From positions 2,914,001 to 2,978,000 of the forward strand of contig NZ_AP022599.1 of the NCBI RefSeq assembly GCF_010725725.1: 64,000 nt of DNA, read 5' to 3'. Position numbers and translations under genes: made by a program. The stretch is from Mycolicibacterium pulveris. GTDB lineage: Bacteria > Actinomycetota > Actinomycetes > Mycobacteriales > Mycobacteriaceae. Under the pieces are notes generated by a model. That model was given only the letters and a program-made list of their open reading frames with translations, ran no database searches and was not told the DNA's origin. Positions 57,331 to 64,000 of this stretch are shown here, piece by piece (the first letter of the stretch is position 1; the number at the start of each line of letters is the position of its first letter).

Positions 57331-58260
57331 CTAAGGAATCGATTTCGGTCGCTGTGGCTTCACGCCACCCAGCTGCGCGGTCACCGCGTCCGCGGTGGCG
57401 ACCACAGCGCGCGCCCGCGCCGTGATCTCGGCGACGGTCAGCGCCGACCCGATGTGCATCGACGCGACCATCACCTGACGTTGGTAGTGGTCGTACACCG
57501 GTGCCGAGATCACGCTGATGTCGTGGCGCTTGCGAGGCCCGGAGTCGTCGTCGCGTAGGTACACCCGCTCACCGATGTCGGAGACCAATTCGCCGAGCAG
57601 TGCCCGCAATTCGTCCGGCAGCTCGGCGGACATGCCCGCCATCAACGAGTACAGGCGGCGTCCCGCGGGGGTCAGCCGCTCGACCAGATACCCGTCGGCG
57701 CGGCACTCCGCGATCACCCGATCGAGCCGCTCGGTGTTTGTCCGCAACGGCTTCCGCAACAACAGCGTCGGCTCCTTGGCCAACCACTCGCGTGCGGCCT
57801 CGTCGTCCCACAGCACGAACATCAGGCCGACCGGCGGCGCGAACGGGTAGCTCTGGCCGACCTCCACGCCGGGCCGGGCACCGGCCGGCGCCACCAGGTC
57901 CAGCACGGTGATCCGGTCGTCGACGACGCCAGACAGCGCCGCGGTGACGCCGAACCGCGCCGAGAGCCGACGTAGCTCGTCCCTGGCCGCCGGGCTGACC
58001 CGCATCGACTCCTGCGCCCGGTGCCCCAGCGTGATCAGCGACGGGCCCAGCCGGTAGGTCTTGTCGGTGTCACGCACCAGATAGCCGGCGTCGCACAACG
58101 AGGTGACGATGCCCAGGCAGGTCGGCTTGCTAAGCCCCACCCGACGCGCCAGCTCCGAGACGCCGAAGCGCTCGCCGGGGCGATCCGCCAGGTAGTCCAG
58201 GATGCGTATCACCCGGTCGGTGGGCGGGGATACGCGGCCGGACGGCTCAAGTGCGGGCAC
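57331..58260 (-). CDS. IclR-family transcriptional regulator
   Basis: 309 residues. N-terminal winged helix (RVIRILDYLADRPGERFGVS, ELARRVGLSKPTCLGIVTSL), then an effector domain with RRLSARFGVTAALSGVVDDRI and RADGYLVERLTPAGRRLYSL. GTG at 58260 is taken as the start because the fold begins soon after; the frame stays open into the opposite gene. It is divergent from the Rv3531c-like operon with 84 bp between, so it may co-regulate that operon with KstR. Effector unknown. Confidence 0.84.
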   Translation of the reverse strand: MPALEPSGRVSPPTDRVIRILDYLADRPGERFGVSELARRVGLSKPTCLGIVTSLCDAGYLVRDTDKTYRLGPSLITLGHRAQESMRVSPAARDELRRLSARFGVTAALSGVVDDRITVLDLVAPAGARPGVEVGQSYPFAPPVGLMFVLWDDEAAREWLAKEPTLLLRKPLRTNTERLDRVIAECRADGYLVERLTPAGRRLYSLMAGMSAELPDELRALLGELVSDIGERVYLRDDDSGPRKRHDISVISAPVYDHYQRQVMVASMHIGSALTVAEITARARAVVATADAVTAQLGGVKPQRPKSIP

Positions 58261-58309
58261 GTCAGCAGCGTACCTCGTGTTCCATATTTGTACCGTGACG
58301 GTCGATATA

Positions 58310-58338
58310 TTGACTCTTGTTAGAACGAGTTCTAGTTT
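58310..58338 (+). promoter_or_regulatory. Promoter with embedded KstR operator for the Rv3531c-like operon
   Basis: TTGACT (58310-58315) and TAGTTT (58333-58338) form -35/-10 elements with a 17-bp spacer. The operator TAGAACGAGTTCTA (58321-58334), a perfect KstR match, fills the spacer and covers the edge of the -10. The GTG start lies 7 bp after the -10, so transcription could begin at the start codon (leaderless). Confidence 0.75.
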
Positions 58339-58344
58339 CGAGGC

Positions 58345-59472
58345 GTGTACTCGCAGCCACTGATCGACGCGATCGCCGAGGCCGAGCGGCTGGTCGCCGA
58401 CGCGCACTTCATCGAATCCGAAGCCGACCTCCTCGAGGGCCTGCAATACCTCGCCGGGTGCGTCGCCGCCTGCACGCACCTGGCGTTCGACTACGAACGC
58501 GACCACCCGTTCCTGCATTCGGGCACGGGGCCGTTCACCAAGATGGGCCTCGACAATCCCGACGCGCTGTACTTCGGCACCCGCGTGCAGGCCAATCACG
58601 AGTACATCGTGACCGGAAAGCGCGGCACCACAACCGATCTGGCGTTCCAGATGCTCGGCGGAGAGTACACCGACGACAACGTCCCGCCCAGCCAGGCCGC
58701 GTTCGACGACCGCGAACTCGACATCGCCGAGGACGGCACCTTCGAGTGGCGGGTGGTCCCGAACAGCCCGTCGCAGTTGGTGATCCGCGAGGTCTACAAC
58801 GACTGGTCGGCGCAGCGCGGGTACATCAGCATCGCGCGCACCGACACCGTGGGCACCGCACCGCCGCCGCTGACCCGCGAGACCATCGAAAAGCGTTATG
58901 CCGTCGCGGGCAAGCAGTTGGTGCAGCGGGTCAAGACGTGGCTGCAGTTTCCACAGTGGTTCTACAACAACCTTCCGGTCAACACGTTGACCGAGCCGAG
59001 GCTCACGCCGGGTGGCCTGGCCACGCAGTACTCGTCGGTGGGCCATTTCGAGCTGACACCGGATCAGGCGATGGTCATCACGCTGCCGGTCTCCGACGCG
59101 CCGTACGTCGGCTTCCAGCTGGGCAGCCTGTGGTACATCTCGCTGGACTACATCAACCATCAGACCTCGCTGAACGGCACTCAGGCACAGGCAGATCCCG
59201 ACGGTAAGGTCCGCATCGTGGTCTCCGACGGCAATCCGGGCGTGACGAACTGGTGTGAGACGTTGGGGCACCGCAAGGGGTATCTGCAGTTCCGGTGGCA
59301 GCGGTTGTCGCGGGCGCTGACCGAGGCCGACGGGCCGACGGCCGAAGTGGTCGACCTCGACAAGGTGGCGGCCGCGCTGCCGTTCTACGAGTCGAACAAG
59401 ATTTCCGACGAGGACTGGCGCGCACGGATCGCGCTGCGCCAGAAACAGATCGGCGACAGGATGGTGGGATGA
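58345..59472 (+). CDS. Rv3531c-like protein of the KstR regulon (DUF1214-type C part)
   Basis: 375 residues, equal to Rv3531c. Function unknown; KstR-controlled here. The N part is helical (IESEADLLEGLQYLAGCVAA). The C part has the DUF1214-like pattern LPVSDAPYVGFQLGSLWYIS and GVTNWCETLGHRKGYLQFRW. No signal peptide. It heads a three-gene unit with an SDR and a sulfotransferase-like protein, and the shared regulation suggests an uncharacterised modification of a steroid or acyl intermediate. Confidence 0.86.
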   Translation: MYSQPLIDAIAEAERLVADAHFIESEADLLEGLQYLAGCVAACTHLAFDYERDHPFLHSGTGPFTKMGLDNPDALYFGTRVQANHEYIVTGKRGTTTDLAFQMLGGEYTDDNVPPSQAAFDDRELDIAEDGTFEWRVVPNSPSQLVIREVYNDWSAQRGYISIARTDTVGTAPPPLTRETIEKRYAVAGKQLVQRVKTWLQFPQWFYNNLPVNTLTEPRLTPGGLATQYSSVGHFELTPDQAMVITLPVSDAPYVGFQLGSLWYISLDYINHQTSLNGTQAQADPDGKVRIVVSDGNPGVTNWCETLGHRKGYLQFRWQRLSRALTEADGPTAEVVDLDKVAAALPFYESNKISDEDWRARIALRQKQIGDRMVG

Positions 59473-60257
59473 GTGTGGCAGGACTCCTGAAGGACCGGGT
59501 TGTGGTCATCAGCGGTGTGGGACCCGCGTTGGGCACCACGTTGGCGCGGCGGTGCGCCGAGGCCGGCGCCGACCTGGTGCTGGCCGCCAGGACCGTCGAA
59601 CGCCTGGAGGACGTCGCCAAGCAGGTCGCCGACATCGGTCGTCGCGCCGTGACGATCGGCACCGACATCACCGACGAGGCACAGGTGAACAACCTCGTCG
59701 AGGAGACGATGAAGGCCTACGGCAAGGTCGACGTGCTGATCAACAACGCGTTTCGGGTGCCGTCGATGAAACCGCTGGCCGACACCACCTTCGAGCACAT
59801 GCGCGACGCGATCGAGCTGACCGTGTTCGGTGCGCTGCGGCTGATCCAGGGATTCACTCCGGCGCTGGCGGAGGCCAACGGGTCGGTGGTGAACGTGAAC
59901 TCGATGGTGGTGCGGCACTCTCAGGCCAAGTACGGCGCGTACAAGATGGCGAAATCCGCGCTCCTGGCGATGTCGCAGTCGCTGGCCACCGAGCTCGGTG
60001 AGCAAGGTATCCGTGTCAACTCGGTTCTGCCCGGCTATATCTGGGGCGGCACGCTGGAGGCTTACTTCAACCACCAGGCAGGCAAATACGGCACCACGGT
60101 CGAGGAGATCTACAACGCGACCGCTGCCGCATCGGACCTCAAACGGCTGCCGACCGAGGACGAGGTGGCCTCGGCGATCCTGTTCATGGCCAGCGACCTG
60201 GCCAGCGGTATCACCGGCCAGGCACTGGACGTCAACTGCGGGGAGTACAAAGCCTGA
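59469..60257 (+). CDS. Short-chain dehydrogenase, Rv3530c-like
   Basis: 262 residues. ISGVGPALGTTLARRCAEAG is a variant nucleotide site; NNAFRVPSMKPL replaces the usual NNAG. Ser in NVNSMVVRHS and Y-x3-K in KYGAYKMAKSALLAM. C terminus LASGITGQALDVNCGEYKA. Substrate unknown; KstR operon membership implies a steroid-related alcohol or ketone. Its ATG overlaps the previous stop and its own stop overlaps the next ATG. Confidence 0.87.
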   Translation: MSVAGLLKDRVVVISGVGPALGTTLARRCAEAGADLVLAARTVERLEDVAKQVADIGRRAVTIGTDITDEAQVNNLVEETMKAYGKVDVLINNAFRVPSMKPLADTTFEHMRDAIELTVFGALRLIQGFTPALAEANGSVVNVNSMVVRHSQAKYGAYKMAKSALLAMSQSLATELGEQGIRVNSVLPGYIWGGTLEAYFNHQAGKYGTTVEEIYNATAAASDLKRLPTEDEVASAILFMASDLASGITGQALDVNCGEYKA

Positions 60258-61399
60258 TGGCACGCACCGACGTTGGTACCGTCGAGGACCTGCACGCATC
60301 GGCGACCAAGGCGTGCGGCCTAGACGATTTCGGCACCGATGACGACAACTACCGTGAGGCGCTGGCCGTGCTGCTGGAGTCGTTCCGGCGCGACGCCGAC
60401 CTGACCGAATTCGGCAGCAAGATGCAGCGGTTCTTCGTCCGCAACGCGCTCGTCGCGCGGCTGCTCTCGGAGGCGGCATGGAAGCAGTACCCGCAGCACA
60501 CCGACGTCGTCATCGAGCGACCCATCTTCGTGACCGGCCTGCCACGCACCGGTACCACCGCCATCCACCGGCTACTCACCGCCGACCCGGCGCACCAGGG
60601 CCTGGAACTCTGGCTCGCGGAGTTCCCGCAACCTCGTCCGCCCCGCGAAACATGGCCGGACAACCCGGCATTCGCCGAGTTGGATGCCCGATTCAAGAAG
60701 GCCCACGACGAGAACCCCGATTACACCGGGCTGCACTACATGACCGCCGACGAGGTCGAGGAGTGCTGGCAGCTGCTGCGGCAGTCGCTGCACTCGGTGT
60801 CGTATGAGACGTTGGCGCATGTGCCGACGTACTCGCAGTGGCTGGCAAAGCAGGATTGGACCAAGCCCTATCAGCGGCATCGGCGCAACCTGCAGCTGAT
60901 CGGCCTCAACGATCCCGAAAAGCGCTGGGTGCTCAAGAATCCCAGCCACCTGTTCGCGCTCGACGCGTTGTTCGAGACCTACCCCGACGCGCTGATCGTG
61001 CAGTGTCACCGGCCTGCCGAGACCATCATGGCGTCGATGTGCTCGCTGTCGCAGCACACCACGGCGGGTTGGTCGAACTCGTTTGTCGGCGCCCGGATCG
61101 GCGAAGACGCGATGGAAACCTGGTCGCGAGGGTTGCGGCGGTTCAGCACCGTTCGTGCCGAGCATGATCCCGCACAGTTCTACGACCTGGACTACATCGA
61201 GTTCGTCAACGACCCGGTCGGCACCGTCGAGGGTATCTACCGGCACTTCGGCATCGAGTTCACCGCCGCGGCGCGCGAGGCGGTGCAGCGGCGCCACGCC
61301 GAAAGCCAAGAGGGCCCGCGCGCCCCCAAGCACACGTACTCGCTGGCCGACTACGGGTTGACCGCCGAGCAGGTCAAGGAACAGTTCGAGGGCCTGTAA
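60257..61399 (+). CDS. Sulfotransferase-family protein, Rv3529c-like
   Basis: 380 residues (Rv3529c 384). PAPS-dependent sulfotransferase fold: IFVTGLPRTGTTAIHRLLTA for 5'-phosphosulfate binding, and KRWVLKNPSHLFALDALFET and VQCHRPAETIMASM with the 3'-phosphate-binding Arg/Ser region. Acceptor unknown; with an SDR and a KstR operator upstream it could sulfate a steroid or lipid hydroxyl. This is inference. Last gene of the operon, followed after 8 bp by an inverted repeat. Confidence 0.85.
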   Translation: MARTDVGTVEDLHASATKACGLDDFGTDDDNYREALAVLLESFRRDADLTEFGSKMQRFFVRNALVARLLSEAAWKQYPQHTDVVIERPIFVTGLPRTGTTAIHRLLTADPAHQGLELWLAEFPQPRPPRETWPDNPAFAELDARFKKAHDENPDYTGLHYMTADEVEECWQLLRQSLHSVSYETLAHVPTYSQWLAKQDWTKPYQRHRRNLQLIGLNDPEKRWVLKNPSHLFALDALFETYPDALIVQCHRPAETIMASMCSLSQHTTAGWSNSFVGARIGEDAMETWSRGLRRFSTVRAEHDPAQFYDLDYIEFVNDPVGTVEGIYRHFGIEFTAAAREAVQRRHAESQEGPRAPKHTYSLADYGLTAEQVKEQFEGL

Positions 61400-61407
61400 C
61401 TTCTTGC

Positions 61408-61465
61408 CGAGCAGACGCCAAAACCCCCTCCCGGGCCTTAGTTTGGGGGTGTTAACGTCTGCTCG
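61408..61465. terminator. Long inverted repeat, copy 3 of the CGAGCAGACG family
   Basis: Left arm 61408-61428 begins CGAGCAGACGCCAAAACCCC and pairs with 61445-61465 with about 3 mismatches over 21 bp. It lies between the convergent sulfotransferase-like gene and the lipoprotein gene. The left arm is nearly identical to the right-arm complement of the copy at 39974-40031. Confidence 0.72.
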
Positions 61466-61469
61466 CGGG

Positions 61470-62108
61470 TCAGGCGGTGGTGTTGGCCAGCGTTTCGATG
61501 CGTTGCAACGCATCCTGGGCCAGCCCCGCCACGTCGAGTCCACCGGCCGGCCCGCAGGTGGCGATCACGACAGCGGCGTTATGGGCGGCCACCAACGCGT
61601 TGTCGCACGCCCAGTCGGCGGCTTCGAAAGACCACAGCACGATGTCCGGTGAGCCGGACGGCTTCTCGGGAAGCAACCCGAAATGATATGTGCGGCCGTT
61701 CATGTCGGTGACAGTGAAGGGGGTGTCGCGGCACCCCTCGAGGGTGCGTTTGGCCCGCGACAGCGCATCTGGCGCGGAGTAGTCGGCACGGTAGACGGCG
61801 ACCAGTTCCTCGACATACACGGGGCTGCCGTCATGCACCGTCCAGTGCCCGCCGTCGATCGCCGCCGGGTCGAACTCGACGAGGAACGGCGGGTCCACCT
61901 CTCGGGCAACACCGCTGCACCGGTCGGGATCGACAGTGGTGAACAGGTTGCCGTCGGTGTCGTCGACCTTCTTGCTCAGCAAGTCGCGGACTTGACCCGC
62001 GGTGATCGGCGCGACCGGCGCGACCGGCTGCGGCTGCGGTGTGTCGGTGACCCGCGTGCAGGCGGCGAGGGCCAAGCCCGCCAGTAGCACCACGGTCCGT
62101 GCACCCAT
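61470..62108 (-). CDS. Lipoprotein with PknH-like sensor domain
   Basis: 212 residues. Lipoprotein signal MGARTVVLLAGLALAAC with the lipid-bearing Cys17 in LAAC. The rest resembles the extracellular sensor domain of PknH and similar lipoproteins: CSGVAREVDPPFLVEFD, TVHDGSPVYVEELVAVY, LEGCRDTPFTVTD, WACDNALVAAHNAAVVIATC, with four Cys likely in two disulfides. ATG 62108 directly starts the signal. A copy of the TTTCCCGCCCG element lies upstream. Confidence 0.82.
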   Translation of the reverse strand: MGARTVVLLAGLALAACTRVTDTPQPQPVAPVAPITAGQVRDLLSKKVDDTDGNLFTTVDPDRCSGVAREVDPPFLVEFDPAAIDGGHWTVHDGSPVYVEELVAVYRADYSAPDALSRAKRTLEGCRDTPFTVTDMNGRTYHFGLLPEKPSGSPDIVLWSFEAADWACDNALVAAHNAAVVIATCGPAGGLDVAGLAQDALQRIETLANTTA

Positions 62109-62193
62109 ATGCCGCAGTCTAAGGACGCTGTGCCGGCCACGCCTCGTGTTGAGACCGGAGTCGCCTCGCGCCGAGATCAACGTTTCGGCGCGA

Positions 62194-62232
62194 TCTACTC
62201 GCACTTTCCCGCCCGCTTGCCCCTTTTGGGCG
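62194..62232 (-). repeat. Dispersed intergenic element, copy 2 (TTTCCCGCCCG type)
   Basis: Near-copy of 237-274. Directly to its left is a perfect inverted repeat TCGCGCCGA (62166-62174) and TCGGCGCGA (62185-62193). The element starts 2 bp after the stop of the Rv3527-like gene. Confidence 0.5.
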
Positions 62233-62233
62233 C

Positions 62234-62683
62234 TCAGCCGTCGCCGGGGGGAGGGGCCGACGAGACCTCCTCCAAACACCCCTCGGCGACGGCGTGTTTG
62301 ATGCTGTCGGCCAGCCTCGGACAGGACGGCACCCGGGCCGGGTCACCGCCGGACTCCCGGATCTCGGCGAAGTACGCGCACCGTTGCGTGGCCTCGGTGT
62401 TCCACTGCACCGCGGTGTGCGCCGGGCCGAGTTTCTTCACGTCAACCGTGACATGGCAGAACCGGCAATCGATCGATACCAGCCCCGCGGTGAGGTACCG
62501 GTCGCGGTCCCGCGCGGTGGCCTCCCGCAGCGCCGCGGCCCGCTCAGCATCGAAAACCCGTGCCTTGGGCCAGGTTCCGCCGCCCTCGGTGGGGGGATGA
62601 TCGTGATCGTCGTGCGCGCCGTGCAGCAACAACATCGCCCGGGCCAGCCGGTCGACGTCGGGTGCCGGGCGGTCGTCGCTCAC
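62234..62683 (-). CDS. Rv3527-like protein of unknown function
   Basis: 149 residues, the length I recall for Rv3527, in the same place beside kshA. Helical N part (VDRLARAMLLLHGAHDDHDH), a Cys-x2-Cys pair in SIDCRFCHVTVDVKKLGPAH, more Cys near RCAYF and SCPRL, and a variable tail. A metal site of four Cys is possible. GTG start overlapping the kshA stop (GTGA), so it is in the KstR-controlled kshA operon. No function assigned. Confidence 0.8.
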   Translation of the reverse strand: MSDDRPAPDVDRLARAMLLLHGAHDDHDHPPTEGGGTWPKARVFDAERAAALREATARDRDRYLTAGLVSIDCRFCHVTVDVKKLGPAHTAVQWNTEATQRCAYFAEIRESGGDPARVPSCPRLADSIKHAVAEGCLEEVSSAPPPGDG

Positions 62684-63834
62684 GACTTCTGGTCGGCCTT
62701 CTGTTCCTCTTCGGCTTGCCGCTTGAGGTTCTCCTCGACCTCAAGGTGCCACTTCTCGTTGGCCACCGTGGTGTCCACCTCGATCTCGAAGCGGTCCGTC
62801 ATGTCCGGTGTGACATCGGCGACGTCGACATAGAACTGCTGATACCACCGGCGCATCTGGTACACCGCACCGTCCTCCTCGACCAGGAGCGGGTTTTCGA
62901 TGCGGGTCTTGTGCTTCCAGATCTCGACATCCTGCAGGAAGCCCTTGCTGACGCCTTCGGTGAACGCCGCCGCCAGCTTCTCGGTGGTCTCATCGTCCAG
63001 GCCCTTGGGCTTCTCGACGGTGACGCCCCACTGCAGCACGAACGACGTCTGCGTGACGGGGTAGTGGCAGTTGATCAGGATCGACTCGGCCTTGTAGTCA
63101 CCGTAGGTGTTGTGCAGCCAGTTGATCATGAACGACGGCCCGAAGTACGACGCCTCCGAGTCCAGGTGCGCCTCACCGTAACTCGTGCCCATATCGGTGA
63201 CGTCGGGGCGCCCGACGTTGTGCAGGTATTGCGAGGCGATGTGACCCTCGAAGACGTTCTTGAAGTACGTCGGCAGGCCGAAGTGGATGTAGAAGAAGTG
63301 GGCCATGTCGGTGACGTTGTCGATGATGTCGCGACAGTTGGCGCCCTCGATCAAAATCGAGTTCCACTTCCAGTCCGTCCATTTCGGGTCCTCGTACTGA
63401 GGGATTTCCGGGATGCGCACCTCGGGCTGCGGCGGATTGCCCTCGTGGTCGTGCCAGACGAACAGCAGGCCGCCGCGCACATCGGTGTGCCAGCTTCGGG
63501 TGCGGGCCAGTCGCGGGGTGCGCTTGGCGTAGGGCACGAGCTTGCACTTGCCGTCGCCGCCCCAGCGCCAGTCGTGGAACGGGCACGCCACCTCGTCGCC
63601 CTTGATGGTGCCCTGCGCCAGGTTGCCGCCCATGTGCCTGCAGTAGCCGTCGAGCACATGCAGCTCACCCTTGGAGTCGGCGAACACCACGAGCATGGTC
63701 CCGAAGATCTCGATCCCGTGCGGCTTGCCGTCCAGGAAGTTCTTCACCGGTCCAAGGCAGTGCCAGCCGCGCGCGTACCGGTCCGGCAAGGTGCCGGTAT
63801 CTATCTCACGGACTCCTGCGGTTTCCGTACTCAC
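62680..63834 (-). CDS. kshA: 3-ketosteroid 9-alpha-hydroxylase oxygenase KshA
   Basis: 384 residues. Rieske-type oxygenase that hydroxylates C9 of androstadienedione-type steroids; with KstD this breaks ring B. Rieske cluster ligands Cys65, His67, Cys84 and His87 (YCRHMGG and CPFHDWR). Mononuclear iron ligands in NVTDMAHFFYIHFG (His179, His184), with the bridging Asp176. GTG start with GGGAGG 5 bases upstream, and a KstR operator 30 bp further. Reductase KshB is at 7876-8943. Confidence 0.96.
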   Translation of the reverse strand: MSTETAGVREIDTGTLPDRYARGWHCLGPVKNFLDGKPHGIEIFGTMLVVFADSKGELHVLDGYCRHMGGNLAQGTIKGDEVACPFHDWRWGGDGKCKLVPYAKRTPRLARTRSWHTDVRGGLLFVWHDHEGNPPQPEVRIPEIPQYEDPKWTDWKWNSILIEGANCRDIIDNVTDMAHFFYIHFGLPTYFKNVFEGHIASQYLHNVGRPDVTDMGTSYGEAHLDSEASYFGPSFMINWLHNTYGDYKAESILINCHYPVTQTSFVLQWGVTVEKPKGLDDETTEKLAAAFTEGVSKGFLQDVEIWKHKTRIENPLLVEEDGAVYQMRRWYQQFYVDVADVTPDMTDRFEIEVDTTVANEKWHLEVEENLKRQAEEEQKADQKS

Positions 63835-63863
63835 GGTGGCCTCCCGGTTCTGTGTCCTCTAAC

Positions 63864-63877
63864 TAGAACACGTTACA
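63864..63877. promoter_or_regulatory. KstR operator for kshA
   Basis: TAGAACACGTTACA fits TnnAACnnGTTnnA exactly; 29 bp upstream of the kshA GTG. Confidence 0.88.
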
Positions 63878-63910
63878 GTTTTTACCATCCGGGGCGCAAT
63901 CTAAACCCTT

Positions 63911-64000
63911 CTACCTGCGGTATGGCCGAACGACAGCGTTGTACTCATCGAAGTTCGCGCGCCCGCCGCAGGAAACCGGGCGCACGGTCACCGCGACCGC
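63911..64000 (-). CDS. Possible 3' end of a leftward gene cut by the window edge
   Basis: Read leftward, an open frame enters from the right edge and codes for AVAVTVRPVSCGGRANFDEY and on to VVRPYRR before a TAG at 63911-63913. Only 29 codons are visible, so the assignment is weak; composition is coding-like. No family recognised. Confidence 0.3.
   Translation of the reverse strand, partial: AVAVTVRPVSCGGRANFDEYNAVVRPYRR

Noticed and set aside
57331..59271. A 646-residue IclR protein
   Set aside because: The upstream half is antisense to the Rv3531c-like gene; the regulator fold starts at about 58260.

Overview
The window is high-GC actinobacterial chromosome, almost certainly from a fast-growing mycobacterium (Mycolicibacterium type). 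The reasons are dense coding with 1-4 bp start/stop overlaps, frequent GTG starts, a PGRS-type glycine-rich protein, mycobacterial families (MPT63/DUF1942, haemophore-like, Ddn) and a RecQ-like helicase of the RqlH type described from M. smegmatis. It holds most of the cholesterol/steroid catabolic locus, in gene order close to M. tuberculosis Rv3526-Rv3574 read in reverse. Ortholog names are assigned from recognised protein sequence plus this conserved order; no database search was run.

Layout. 1-1720: start of a phosphotransferase-like gene, otsB and the repressor kstR. 1863-9064: fadE34, then accessory genes (secreted proteins, a PGRS protein without a PE domain, an OsmC/TetR pair), then kshB. 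9132-12680: hsaADCB, for opening of rings A and B. 12677-18798: an accessory block with a small secreted protein, an alpha/beta hydrolase, and a LysR regulator divergent from an MHS permease, 3-hydroxybutyrate dehydrogenase and acetoacetyl-CoA synthetase. 18799-19415: a gene-free scar. 19416-28879 and 32392-37581: the ring C/D (HIP) genes aspB, fadE33-32-31, fadD3, fadE30, ipdF, kstR2, fadA6, ipdC, ipdB, ipdA, echA20 and two SDRs. They are split by a block with a membrane protein, an NDMA-dependent-type alcohol dehydrogenase and a SatD/membrane-protein pair. 37587-39986: a secreted histidine phosphatase, ddn and a SnoaL-like protein. 40048-47370: the side-chain genes fadA5, cyp125, fadE28-fadE29-chsH2-chsH1-ltp2. 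47400-54621: two envelope proteins, hsd4B, kstD and hsaE-hsaG-hsaF. 54696-58260: rqlH, a haemophore-like protein and an IclR regulator. 58345-63834: the Rv3531c-Rv3530c-Rv3529c operon, a lipoprotein, an Rv3527-like gene and kshA.

How the genes work together. CYP125 and the FadE/ChsH/Ltp2/FadA5 set shorten the side chain. KstD and KshAB open ring B, HsaA-D open ring A, and HsaE-G turn the released C5 fragment into pyruvate and propionyl-CoA. FadD3 activates the remaining indanedione propionate (HIP), and the FadE30-33, IpdF, EchA20, IpdAB, IpdC and FadA6 enzymes dismantle rings C and D. Two repressors divide control, and their operators can be read directly. Eight KstR-type sites (TnnAACnnGTTnnA, one of them one base off consensus) lie at the uptake, side-chain and ring A/B promoters. 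Two KstR2-type sites (AnCAAGnnCTTGnT) lie at the HIP promoters. Other regulatory DNA includes palindromes at the TetR/OsmC, LysR/MHS and satD promoters. A family of long inverted repeats (CGAGCAGACG stems) sits at three gene ends. No tRNA, rRNA, CRISPR array or intact insertion sequence was seen.
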